A stretch of DNA of 64,000 nt. Source: Chaenocephalus aceratus. Taxonomy: Eukaryota > Chordata > Actinopteri > Perciformes > Channichthyidae. The notes under the pieces were generated by a model. That model saw nothing but the letters and a program-made list of their open reading frames with translations. It was not told the DNA's origin and did no database searches. Both the position numbers and the translations under genes were made by a program. The stretch spans positions 1 through 64,000 of the forward strand of contig JAMFTG010000603.1 in assembly GCA_023974075.1 (NCBI GenBank). The letters run 5' to 3'. Of the stretch, positions 12,701 to 23,838 are shown piece after piece; position 1 is the first letter of the stretch, and every line of letters starts with the position of its first letter.

Positions 12701-15700
12701 GCTTGTCACTGTGGTTTGAGGTCAACATTACTAAGAGAGGAGTGAAATGGGGAAGTCTTCAAGCTACACATTTTGTGAAATAGCAAGCACTCTGGTGGGT
12801 AGAGAGCGTGGGATGAACTCAGAACTTCACAGAGGCTCAGTAACATGAAAGACACATGACATTTGTTAATAGATTGACATCAGATAGACTTTCATTGTCG
12901 CTTGGGTCTGATAATATGATTTGTTAAGAACAAGGGAAATATAGAATATGACTTGAATTATTTGTATGCACACATCTGTATTTCCCACTAATGGTGGCTG
13001 AAGGTACGCACAGTATCCAACAATACTGTGGCATGTACATGACTGGTATCAAATGGTGTAACAGGTAAAACAGCTGCTACTATTCTTTACGGTTTGTCTC
13101 ATGTCTAAGTGTGAGATAATGCACTTCCTGTTTTGTGTACTTACGGTAGACGCAGACTCCGATGATGCCACCCAGCAGAATGACACAGAGAATCCCCAAA
13201 CAACAAGCCAAGTGCTGAAAGCGCCGACGTCCTGCTGAGTCTAAACAACACAAATTAATCACGTTAACTTTCCAGATGAAGATTGATACCTTTCAAAGTG
13301 TCAGTCTCCTTAGTACAGATATTGTGTCACTTTTCAACTCGGACAGTTTACAGTATGGTAAATGCAGATGGATCTTTTTTTTTTATGAGAGTAAAAGGTA
13401 AAAGACAGGAAAGGATACCAAGTTGATTTGACTAACTCAGATGCTTGAACCTTATAGTAGTCAGTCAAACTTTGGAATACAGTTCAGAACAAAGGAGTGC
13501 ATTTGGTCCCCTATCACTTACATCAGTGTTTCTCAAACTTTTTCATACCAAGGACACTTAACCAATAAAAAAACACTCGCGGACCACCTAACTCCACAAA
13601 TATCCCAAAACACATCGTTTTTCTAGAACAGATTAGAAATCGCCTGAAAATGGTACAAACAAGTGACAGCCTGTGTGATGAAGGTGTTGCCCTGGGCTTT
13701 ATCATGCAATAGAAAGTGAAACTTAAGCTTGTTCCATTACGGAGATATTCCCGCGAGAGTGCGGAAAACTTAAATGTATTTATTTATTTCAAATGTGAAA
13801 TGTTATCAATATACTCACGGACCACTAGGGGGCGCTCACGGACCACCAGTGGTCCGCGGATTGTATGAGAAATGGCCAAAATGAACAAGAGGAGTGATAT
13901 GGACAGCGAAAGATTGTTCACATATTTAAACAGGCACCTGACTGTTGTCAAAGGGCCGACTTAAAGAGTTGTGTTTTGAGAAACTGCTTTATGTACTTTG
14001 CTAAAAGTGTTCCAGTGAGAGTTACGGTAGGTGTTGAGTATATATATATATTAATAATTGAGATGCAATATTCTTTTTAAAATATGTGTTGTTATAAATA
14101 TGAACAGATGGACGATAAGACAAACTAGATAATAAAGCAACTTAATTGGCATCTGCACATATTTACGTTTATTTTATTTAATTAGAACAATATTTGCGGG
14201 TGTTTATATTTAATTTTTAACATTTCTGTGTCGAGTATCAGTAGAGTTTGCTTTTTATAATTACTTACTTTTACTCAAGTAACTTTTTCAATGCTGTACT
14301 TTTACTTGTAAAGGAAGTGAACCGCATGGTATCAGTTGATTTACTAAAGGACCAGAATACTCTGGTAAAAGGTCTTGGTTTTGGAGTAAGTACTTTTTTG
14401 TCACTTAAAACAAGTCAACAATGATTTGAAGAAGAAGAAGATATACTTTATGAATCCCTCACAGGGACATTTCCTTCTTTTTGACATTATAGACTTGTGC
14501 ATACTTTGATTAGAAACTTCTTTTTTATATGACAAAGATAAACGGGGGATAAGACGGTGCAGCTTCGTACGTGGGACCATCATTTCTTCATAAGACCAGA
14601 ATGCCCCGTCTGCAAGACGTTGACATTTGTCACACAGCACACTCCCAATATGTTACGGCTTTGATAGAGTGCTAGGGTTACTGACAAAGCACTACAGATA
14701 TAAACTTTAGAACAGTTCTTGTGAACTTGATCCCTTTTAATGATAGTAATGGTAAAGTAGTGGTAGCAGTGGTAGCAGAAGTACTCCCAGTTGCAGTAAC
14801 ACCTGAATGCTTTTTTTAATACAACTTACCCTCGTTCTTTGTTTCGTTCTGCACCTTCACCTCAACGTACACAGTTTCCTCTCCTCTTTTTGCTGAAAGG
14901 TCAAAGGAAATGCTCAGGTTTTTAGTGAATAAATGAGAAGGACTTTTAAAGGCTTCTTTAATTGTTTGATATAGCAGAACAATTGCCTAACGATCATTGA
15001 TTTATTGCAAAAATGCAGTTTTTTCCTCAAAGTGCATTAAAATGGGCAGCTTCAAAACGATGAGATTGTCTTCAGGTATTGTATCATGCCGTTTAAAAAA
15101 GGAAACGACATGATACGGGAAACTCTCAACACATAACTAGCTCACTTCGCAATTTCCTCACTGGTTTAGATGTGTTCGCGATGATATATCTCCAGTGCGA
15201 GTCGCTAAAAATCAGTTTGAATCTTTTTACGAGTTAAAGAAATATGAATTGAAGTCAAACTGAAATAGTAGAAGGTTCAAAGGTTTCTACCAAAAATGCG
15301 CATTGATGAATCAAGAAAACTCATATTATTAAAACCTAGATGCAAAATTGCAATGATGAGTTAAATTGGTTCGTAGGGAAACGTTTGCACTCAACATTGT
15401 TATTTTGAAAAACATAAATTCAAATGTGCTAAAAATCTGTTCCTTACCCACACTACACAAATACAAAAACTGGTAAAAAGGTAAATTATTTACAGATTTT
15501 TCATGTTTCTTGTTTCACATTTCAATTACACAACATTAAAAACTTTGGATTGAAGTACTCAACTTTGCATTGATCACATTAACAAAGAGGCTCTGATTCA
15601 GAATCATCAGCAGGAAGTGAAAGTTGTTAAATAACTAAACTTACCCGCAGGTGGAGGATAGTTGCCGGCTTTGAACACACCAGAAGCGTAGTTCACCTCC

Positions 15701-15717
15701 TCCTCTCGCTCCGCCAT
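9743..15717 (-). CDS. Type II CTLD receptor, copy A (257 aa)
   Basis: Seven coding exons: 15645-15717, 14830-14892, 13145-13240, 10443-10589, 10188-10351, 9946-10049, 9743-9869, all with GT-AG sites and consistent phases. The tail (residues 1-53) has Y10 in VNYASG and Y33 in TVYVEV. The latter fits TxYxxV (ITSM-like); the former lacks the hydrophobic Y+3 of an ITIM because V is G. The membrane span is at about 54-77, followed by a short 49-residue stalk and a CTLD (about 130-252) with FWIGL, WKWVDGSDL and a final WICQKK. The EPN/QPD and WND calcium-sugar motifs are absent, as in NK-type lectins. It is probably an immune-cell surface receptor of the kind called illr or CD209-like in fish; ligand unknown. 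The stalk exon is 192 nt shorter than in copy C, and intron 3 holds a 1.9-kb insertion. Confidence 0.88.
10822..12045. repeat. 137-bp terminal inverted repeats with outward-facing ends
   Basis: The left arm 10822-10958 and right arm 11910-12045 are near-perfect reverse complements, starting CACAGGCGGAGCC. Each arm's inner end carries a TATAAAA-like box ('cgtataaaa') pointing into the element. No matching target duplication is evident. Confidence 0.8.
12193..12237. repeat. 45-bp perfect palindrome
   Basis: Two perfect 22-bp arms lie around a central T at 12215, within the right-hand element of the composite insertion. Confidence 0.9.
13524..13859. mobile_element. Non-autonomous DNA element in receptor A intron 2
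   Basis: It starts CAGTGTTTCTCAAAC and ends with 'ccaccagtggtccgcgg'. Receptor C lacks it: its sequence joins 'cacttacat' to 'tgtatgag' near 30311. The flanks show at most a 2-bp AT duplication. It was inserted after A and C duplicated. Confidence 0.7.
15613..15622 (+). promoter_or_regulatory. ETS-IRF composite-like site, receptor A
   Basis: GGAAGTGAAA exactly fits the GGAANNGAAA composite consensus bound by PU.1/Spi-B with IRF4/IRF8 in leukocytes. It lies in intron 1, about 23 nt past the first coding exon, and is conserved at the same place in copy C. A role in expression is inferred; a 10-bp match can occur by chance. Confidence 0.3.
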
Positions 15718-15946
15718 CACTCCAGCCGCTCTGTTGAGCCCTCTCTGACTCGTAGACGGAGAAGTGTTGCTCTAATTAAACCTCTGGACATCGCAATAGG
15801 AGAACTGGTTGTTTCCTCTGTTCTGTTGAAGTCCATCTCTCAGCCTTCACATTAACCACTTCTGCTTTTGGTCGAGAAGTTCATTTGCATCGCTTGACGT
15901 GACTGAACATGGACCTTAGAAATAAATAGTGTGTTCTTGTTTTTTC

Positions 15947-15959
15947 ACACACACACACA

Positions 15960-16031
<72 letters not shown>

Positions 16032-16033
16032 CC
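15947..16033. repeat. (CA)n microsatellite
   Basis: An imperfect CA dinucleotide run about 230 bp upstream of the receptor A start codon. Open frames across it are repeat artefacts. Confidence 0.95.
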
Positions 16034-16077
16034 CATATTGTGAGGAGAGTCATGGAGAACAGAAGTCAGACAACCCA

Positions 16078-16797
16078 GTCTCATGGCATTTCGTGTTCAC
16101 CAACACGATTTCCCCCTTTTTTTCGTGTTGCACAGCACGATTTTAAAAGCAATGTATTTCTACTGGTAATGTGTTTCGTGTTAAACCAGCGACTGTATTC
16201 GCCATGACACAGACAGTCTGTGGTTTGTACTTTAACTTCTGTTTCTGAACAGATATGAGGAGCTGTGAGCTCTGAGTGCTAACAGCTAACAGCTGATGTT
16301 GGTTTTGTGTTTCGCATTGAAGATGACGTCACGGCTCCGCCTACACTGCGTTACTATAGATACTGCCCCAGTTCCTAAACTCTAATGGAAACGCAGCATA
16401 AAGTGAGCCTGGCCTACCAAGGCCTACAGTAACTATACCGTACTAACCCGTGCCAGGCCCTGCAGTGGAAATGCGCCATAAGAGGCCTGAACTTATTACC
16501 AATCACAACACCTCACCTCTGTAGGACTTCAGATCAGATTAGATTATCTTCATGTGAACAGTAGGGAGGGATTACAAATTAAATATAATGAGTAGAAGCT
16601 GACATGCTCTGGAAACGGAGACAGAAAAATAACCCCTTGCTGATCGTGCAACCCAGTCTCACGGCATTTCATGTTATAGTCACAACATTTAATCTATTGA
16701 TTCGTGTTCACCATCATGATTTCCCCCTTTTTTTTCATGTCACACAGAACGATTTTAAAAGCAATGTATTTCTATTGGTAATGTGTTTCGTGCCTGC
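16078..16797. repeat. Pair of related dispersed-repeat copies
   Basis: The segments 16078-16190 and 16655-16797 are direct repeats of one unit (landmarks 'cacgatttccccctttttt' and 'aaaagcaatgtatttctact'). The sequence between them shows no gene. They may flank or belong to the LINE fragment that follows. Confidence 0.6.
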
Positions 16798-16949
16798 AGA
16801 ACGTCTTTTTGTCCGGTTGGGTCTTGGAAGACCGGAAACTGTGTGGTTCATAAAACATGTTCTTACTCAATATCAAGCTCAGAGTCTCAAAATAAAAAAT
16901 ACTGAAATCTGTAGTTTTTTAATCTTTTTTTTCCTTCTCCTACTTCATA

Positions 16950-17445
16950 TAGTAAACAAATCTCTTCACTCAGGTATTTTTCTACAGGCCCTGAAAACTG
17001 CAGTCATTAAACCGCTCTTAAAAAAGAATAATCTAGATGCTAGGTAAAATCCTTGAAAAAGTTGTTTTTCAACAGTTGAGTAATTTCTTGCATTTAAATA
17101 ACTGTTTCGATGTGTTCAAGTCAGGCTTTCGTCCAAACCACAGCACTGAGACTGCTCTTGTAAATGTCTTTAATGACATCCACTTAAACACAGACAGTGG
17201 CAGAACTTCAGTTAGTATTATTAGATCTCAGTGCTGCGTTTGACACTGTTGACCACAGCATATTACTAGACCGACTGGAAAACTGGGTGGGACTTTCGGA
17301 AACAGTTCTAAATTGGTTTGAATCCTACTTAAAGGACAGAAACAACTTTGTTTCTACAGGTAAATACACACATCTGAGTTGACAAATATGACATGTGGGG
17401 TTCCTCAAGGCTCCATCTTGGGGCCTCTATATATTTGTTAAATGG
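16950..17445 (+). pseudogene. LINE reverse transcriptase fragment
   Basis: Three overlapping reading frames together show a non-LTR reverse transcriptase. Motifs are ALKTAVIKPLLKK, then LGKILEKVVFQQL and FKSGFRPNHSTETAL, then the catalytic-block start [13 protein letters not shown], and finally GVPQGSILGPL near 17400. The order and wording fit L2/CR1-jockey-type LINEs. At least two frameshifts separate the pieces, and the YxDD block and everything after it are missing, so it is a dead fragment. Confidence 0.8.
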
Positions 17446-17449
17446 CAAA

Positions 17450-18025
17450 AAATAAATCTCATTTCAACAAGGCACTTTAAAGTACTGTTAAAAAGTAATT
17501 AAAGGAGGAAACCATAATGCTAAACAAACACATTATATAATGACATTTAAACTGATGTCAATCGATAAAAAGTTTTAATCACGATATTCACTAAAACGAC
17601 TAATCACGATTAACCACAAGTTAAAACTAAAAGTATTTACTAGTATTTTGGAGGTTAATAAAACAAATACATGTGTGGTGTTGTAATAAAGAAATGTGTT
17701 TAGAGAAATCAGAGGGTTTCTTACTTTATTGTAACATTTAGCTAAAGCAAAAGCTGCTGCTGTGATTGCCCTCTGTGTGATGCTCGTATGGTAGTATACT
17801 GCCATACAGTTCTCATATTTCAAGCACTAAGAATTTGATCTGTTTCTACAGTGGTCGCCCTATATCTCTGTGCAATGATTCAGTGAATGCCTTTCTCTGT
17901 TTTCATCTCACATAGAGTTCTGTCAGGAAGACAGGGTCACATTTAGTAACATGAGACATTTGCATATTGTTTTATAAAATATATTGTCAAGCTTGTTTAT
18001 CCCAGTTAATGGTTCCTGAACATAC
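17450..18025. other. AT-rich spacer, nothing recognised
   Basis: No supported gene. Short open frames lack homology I can recognise. Confidence 0.5.
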
Positions 18026-18192
18026 CTCGACCTAGTTTGCAGTACTCATTGATGCTCCACTGAGCTCGACTGACGTTGAGCTCATTCCAGTTCGTCTCCA
18101 TTTCTTGTATTTGCTAGTCAAGCCATCCTTCTGTGATGTCAGCGTCTTGATTTCTGCAGTCTGCTTGGCGTTGTCTTCAGAGAGTTCAGAGG
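18026..18192 (-). pseudogene. Isolated CTLD-receptor stalk exon (copy E)
   Basis: A single stalk-type exon with intact-looking acceptor and donor. It ends in the family-typical region equivalent to 'ELNVSRAQWSINEYC', but a 1-nt loss near the ACTAGC region puts the first half (SELSEDNAKQTAEIK) and the second half in different frames. No CTLD or membrane exons are found nearby. Its first half resembles the short extra stalk exon of copy F, suggesting a third subfamily member now reduced to one exon. Confidence 0.65.
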
Positions 18193-18199
18193 TAACTAC

Positions 18200-18890
18200 A
18201 GAGACAGACAGAGGGAGGTGTTGAAGCTTCTGTTTAAATGTTCTTAACAGACATTGAAGAATGGGTTCACATGTTTGAATCTATCTTTAATCAATAGTCA
18301 AGTGCTCATATGAACACGTGAACAACTGCCTTGTTTGGTGCAAAATGATATTCTATACTTTGGGACGTTCTGGTAGTCTACATTACATGAAATATAAAAC
18401 ACTGACATACATCTTTGCACAGAGCCAGTTTGAACATCAGGAAGGATAAGTCACGGAGCTTACTGAAGAACAGGAACACATTTAAACTGCGGCTTTTTGC
18501 CCAATTAGCAAAACAAGCAAACACCTTCACACACGCTTCCTATTGCAACATGTGTGGCAGCAAACGAGAGGGGAGATGTTAATACAAACTGTTGAACTGA
18601 CATTGATGAAGCCATATCTAGGAGCTTATATTATTTAATAGTTATCCATTTATTTTATTGTTCTTTTTTGTTTATAGTAAATCTTCCTTTTAATTCTTAT
18701 TTAAGTTTATCAAATAAGTTGTACTATGCCTCTGTTTTTGTAAAGGCAGCCTTTGGGCACCGGGGGAGGGGAGACCGGCTCATTATAAAGCTGGGAAACA
18801 GGTGGTAGTGAGCGCCCGTAGGCTTATGGTTTTTAACCATCGGGTAAGAAGGAAGAGAAATGCTTGAGTATAATAAATCGCATTGAAACG
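18200..18890. other. Spacer, nothing recognised
   Basis: The first 50 bases resemble the intron next to the extra stalk exon of copy F. Otherwise there is no supported feature. Confidence 0.4.
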
Positions 18891-18892
18891 AC

Positions 18893-19300
18893 TTTTGTGA
18901 AGTTGAATCTATTCTCAATGACAGACCAATCACAACTGTGTCAGCTGATCCGAAGGATTTAGAACCCCTCACGCCAAACCACCTGCTGCAGCTGAAAACC
19001 AAACCACTCTTACCACCTGGACTCTTCTGCAAAGATGACCTCTACACCAGAAAGAGATGGAGACAAGTTCAATACATTGCAGACCTCTTCTGGCAGAGGT
19101 GGGCTAAAGAATATCTGCCACTCATGCAGCAAAGGCAAAAGTGGGTCAACACTAGAAGGAATCTTCAACCCAACGATATTGTGGTCATCGTCGATGAAAC
19201 AGCACCAAGGAACTCATGGCCCCTCGGCCGTGTGGTTACAACCCTGCCCGGACCCAAAGGTCTGGTCAGAAGTGTGTTAGTTCAGACCAAGACTAACATC
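18893..19300 (+). pseudogene. BEL/Pao retrotransposon pol 3' fragment (DUF5641-like)
   Basis: An uninterrupted frame reads through [62 protein letters not shown] and WPLGRVV. This is the conserved region after the integrase core in BEL/Pao polyproteins. The rest of pol, gag and both LTRs are absent. Its 3' end runs directly into the repeated receptor-flank block at about 19300, so the junction is a recombination or truncation point. It was once part of a retrotransposon polyprotein and is not a host gene. Confidence 0.8.
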
Positions 19301-19960
19301 CTGTCCCTCCCTGGAACTCTGCTGGTGCTGATGTTGACAGAGTGACTGAATATTGAGGCCTGATCTCCTTCTTTCTTATTTTCATCCAAATGGTCGCACC
19401 ATGAATAAGATTGTTTCTCCAGACTTGATTAAAGCACTGATGTTTTCAAGAGAAACACAAAAACAACAATGTGTGGCAGCACATTTATTCAATGGTGCCA
19501 ACAGAGTAAAACAAGACATTGCTCAAAGACACAAATACAGACAGATACAAATCATCCATAAACTGTGCGTCATCAGAATAGCATCAGGGACAGTTTCATC
19601 CCACCGGCCAGAAGACTATTAAACACCTGAGCTTGCACTATTTCTATTTGTATTGTTGTTTTTTATATGTATTTCTTATGTCTTGTTAATTGCACTGTTA
19701 AGGAACCTGAGATCACATGTTTTATACATTACATAATCACACCGTAGTTTCTAAATGTCATGACGATAAACCTTTGAATCTTGAAAAATAGTTATTAAAC
19801 AGACTCTGGAACTTTGTATTGAGAACAAGTGATGCAGCGCCCTCTGCTGGCCGCTAGAAGCAATACAATAAAAGGGTCCATAGTCTTTGCAATAATCTGC
19901 AGAGTTTAAGCGTTGCATCTCTAACACAATAGAATAACATTATTCACACTAAACAGTTTA
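19300..19960. repeat. Segmentally repeated 3'-flank block (copy B)
   Basis: Nearly identical to the blocks at 8.8-9.4 kb and 27.1-27.7 kb. It lies downstream of receptor B and is fused on its left to the BEL/Pao fragment. Confidence 0.75.
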
Positions 19961-20096
19961 ACTATTTTAACCATCCTTATCTAATAAAAAATAAGAAAGA
20001 AATATTTGCATTAAGTTAGCAAGCTCCATAGAAATTAAGTCAAACTAAAAGTAGATCGATTTTAAAATAATTCGCATTATGAGTTAACTTTTGTGT

Positions 20097-20102
20097 TTTA
20101 TT
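20097..20102 (-). terminator. Polyadenylation signal, receptor B
   Basis: AATAAA on the minus strand, about 155 nt beyond the expected stop codon, in the same position as in copies A and C. Confidence 0.55.
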
Positions 20103-21742
20103 GTTTGTATTCAGTTTGAGAAACGTTTCTGGAATTACTGTTTTTTAACCTTTTTCTGTTTTATTTTTTTGTTTGGCATTTGTTTTATTCACGTATTCAA
20201 GTATACAGCTGTTTCTCAAAGAGTTTCCAGTAACCTTCTTAGTATGACTGCTTTGTTTAAACAGACAGAGCCTTCTTCTGGCAGATCCATTGATGTTTCT
20301 CTTCACAGCTCACTGAGTACCATCCTTTTTGGTCCTTGTAAAACCATGCACAGCGACCGTCAACAGGATCAGGAACTGATATCCAGCTGAGGAGAGAACA
20401 TGATGTTTAGAGAAAGACTGATTTTTTTGCTAAAAGTCTTTAGTAACGTGTCTCTTACCTCTCAGTCAGATCACTTCCATCCACCCACTTCCATTTCCCA
20501 TCTTCAACTCTCAGACCAATCCAGAATCCGTTAGGTCCAAAGCTTTGTCCTTGATTGCTTCCTGGAAAACAGAGAGAGAAATGTCAGATATTTAAACATT
20601 AAACTGTAATAAACACATAATAACCTAAAGACCCAACGTGTGTTCAAACCTACACAAAACACAATTACTTTCTAATTGCGTCATATTAATGGATTTACCT
20701 TTTCCTCTGAATCACGTGCAACAGCCAGATCTGAATTATTTCCCCTGCAGTCTTCTTGAGCTTCTTCCCAGGTTTTTTTAATAGGAGGCTGAGCGTTATT
20801 ATATGCATAGCAGCTGGGCTGAGTGAGAGACCAGCCCTTCTGACAAGGTTTACACTTTTTATCTGAAACAACAGAGTCCAAAGAATCAACATCATGCCTG
20901 CCTTTTGAAAATATTGTAATTGTGACCTAATATAAAGGATCTGAACATACCGGTGTTTCCTAAGCAGTAGGACTCGATGCTCCACTGAGCTCGACTGATG
21001 TCGAGCTCATTCCGGTTTGTCTCCATGTTTTGTATTTGCTGTGTCAAGTTGTTCTTCTTGGTCTCCAGCTCCTGGACTCCTGCAGACAGGTCTTTGACGT
21101 TTCTCTCTGAGACATTATAGGCTTGTGTCAGGTTGCCCAACTGGTCCGTCAGATTCTTGTTGTCCCTCGTCAAGTTTGCATTTTCTAAGCTGAGATTTGT
21201 GTTGTTTGCCCGTAGAGTGTTGACTTCTTCTGACTGGTTTGGATCGCTATGGCTTAATGTATCAACTGCAAAATAAAAGACATAGCTTCTAAATCACAGT
21301 GATAATTCAATTAGTTTGTTGTCACTGTGCCTCTTTTGGAAGATGTTTCTTGTCCGTCTCTTCAGGTTTCAAGAGATCCCCCAAAAAAAGACTGGAGCCA
21401 AAATGTCTCAAACATTTCCTTTGAGTTTTCCAATTCTCCGACCCCAGACCTTTAGCTCCGACTGAGGACGTCGCCTAAAACCGCATTTCACTGTAGTTTT
21501 AGGTCAACTTTACTTAGAAAATGAGTGACATGGGGAAGTTTGTGGTTTCTGCAGTCAGATTGGTATTTCAGTAAAGATAGAGCCGGCTAACTTCACTAGA
21601 GCAGCAACAAGTTAGCAACGAGCTAACTGCATTTGGAGAGATAACAGGCGGAGCGGCTGGTTTCCTCTGTATTGTAGACATCTTACAACAGCTATGACGA
21701 TTCAAACCAATGCCTTTTGTAAAATATGGAGAACACAAGCAG

Positions 21743-21770
21743 ACACACACACACACACACACACACACAC
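21743..21770. repeat. (CA)n microsatellite
   Basis: A short CA run in an intron of receptor B. Confidence 0.9.
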
Positions 21771-23004
21771 TTCACCCTTAACCCACATTTTAGCCTATTT
21801 CAAACTGTTGAACTGACATTCATCGAGACGATACTCACAGTAGATACGAAGACCCATGATGGCTAACAGTACGATCCAACACACTGCTATCGGAAGAAAA
21901 AACCTCAAGCCTGAAAAATAAGCATTCTGTTAAAAAACCTTAACAAAGGATTTAAAGTCATATACACAGATACAGTTTAGTCTAAAAACTGTGGTCACTG
22001 GAAGGTTAAAGAATGTTATATAAACATATACGAGACTTAAAAGAAATACAAAAAATAGTGCTCAGGAGTTTAGCTTTATCTTAACGCCCAAAATAATTTA
22101 ACAGGTTAATGCTTTCAATACATTATAAACACACCACACAAATAGCTAAACCTTTTCAACCATAGTCACTATCTCACTGTTTTACCTTTTGTTTGTTTTA
22201 AACGTGTTAACAGTATTAAATAGTGAAATGTATTGCTCATGCACCTGGAGGGGATGCCTTTGTATCCACGGTGCCTTCTGGTGCAGCTTCTTTTTTGGTG
22301 TCGTCTGAAAAATAAAGACGTAATGTGTTTCTATGAAGTTTATCAGAATCAGAAACTGGTTTATTACCAGGTAGGTTAACATAGGGGGAATTTGACTTGG
22401 TGTTGTGGTACATACATACATACATACATACAAATACAAATAAAACAGATAGAAAACTATTTTAAGAAAAATATAATAACATATATTTTTATTTTTTAAA
22501 AACTAAAATACATATATTTTATATGTAAAACTGCTTGAGCAGATTTACATTGAATATGGTTGAGATCGCAGAAATAGAATTGTAATAAATTATGTGCAGT
22601 AATAAAAAAACAAGACATTATAGATTATGTGCATTGATGTGTATTTAACTCCCAATATAATCAAACTTAAAAAACTATTGGACAAAAGATTCATTTTATG
22701 ATCAGCAAAGACACAAAATACAGTGAAGAAGAGAAGCATCTGCCCTGAGTTAACCTGTTAGGCCCCAAGCCTGTTTTTCAGGTCTCAGGCTCGAAAATGA
22801 CATTCCCAGAACAAATGACCATATCTTCTAAAAGGGGTAAATTAATAATCTTTGTTCTCAAAGTAATGATAAACCTGTGAGTTGGATGTAGAAAAGTCAG
22901 AATCAATACAGATGTTTTTTATTTTAAAGAAAATTCAGATTGAACATGGTAAAAAACTGTAAATTATGTCCGTCCAAAACATATTTTGTACTTATAGTGA
23001 AAAC

Positions 23005-23838
23005 CAGTGGTGTAGTGGGCGTTGGACGCGGGGGTACGCCGTACCCCCAATTATTTGGCGCATGATCTTTTTTTTTAATAATCTAATAAATATAAAATCA
23101 TTGCCAGTCTTATCAGTTGCAAGTGTGTATTTGTTGTAATAATGACAAAAACATAATACATTTCACACTACTTATAATACAAAATAAAAACGATTTCCTT
23201 AAAGAATTATGATTCGTCATCACGCTCGTGACCCCGCGGCGAGCTGGGGGTGTGTGCGGCAGCTCTTTCCCTCAGAACGCTAACGAAAAAGCTCGATAAT
23301 GGCAGGCAAACTTTCTTTATTTGACTTATTTTCTAAAAAGAATATAATTCACAAGAAGAAAGAGGCTAGCATCACCGAAGCAACAAGTGAAGCTGCTACT
23401 AGTACTACATCATCAGAAGAGCCGCCTAAAGACGTGGATAATGCTAGCACTAACGTTAACGTTAGCTGCGCTAGCAACGTTCCCCTGGCTAGCTCAAGCT
23501 CACCTTTCCCAGAGGTATGGACGGAGGAGATATGGCGGAGGAAACAAGAGGAATACCCGTGGCTAGACTACAAAACTGGGAAACTGGGCTGCAAAGTTTG
23601 TTCATCCATTTCGGATGTATCAGTCTTCAAAACGCAAGGTGTGTGTGTGTGAAAAGCAGCGCTGTCTGCTTATTTGCAGTACAGTAACTAAAGTAGGACT
23701 AAGCATACTGGTAGCTTCTGTGGACCTGTCTGCCCGTTTTGTGAGTGCACTGCTCGCGTGCGCACTTGTGTGGTATTGTTTGGGATTACCTAATTAAAAT
23801 AGCGTCCCCCCAGTAAAAAAATCCCCACTACACCACTG
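23005..23838 (+). mobile_element. hAT element nested in the TTAA transposon
   Basis: Inverted ends CAGTGGTGTAGTGG and CCACTACACCACTG are flanked by a perfect 8-bp duplication GTGAAAAC (22997-23004 and 23839-23846), diagnostic of hAT. At 834 bp it is an internally deleted copy that keeps the transposase N-terminus. Confidence 0.92.
23299..23652 (+). pseudogene. hAT transposase N-terminal fragment
   Basis: The frame opens with MAGKLSLFDLFSKK, continues through a Ser/Thr-rich linker, and ends in a W..E.W...YPWLDY..GKLGCKVC segment. This resembles the start of the TTF-type zinc finger found at the front of some hAT transposases. It stops after 117 residues with no catalytic core, so it cannot act as a transposase. 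Confidence 0.65.
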
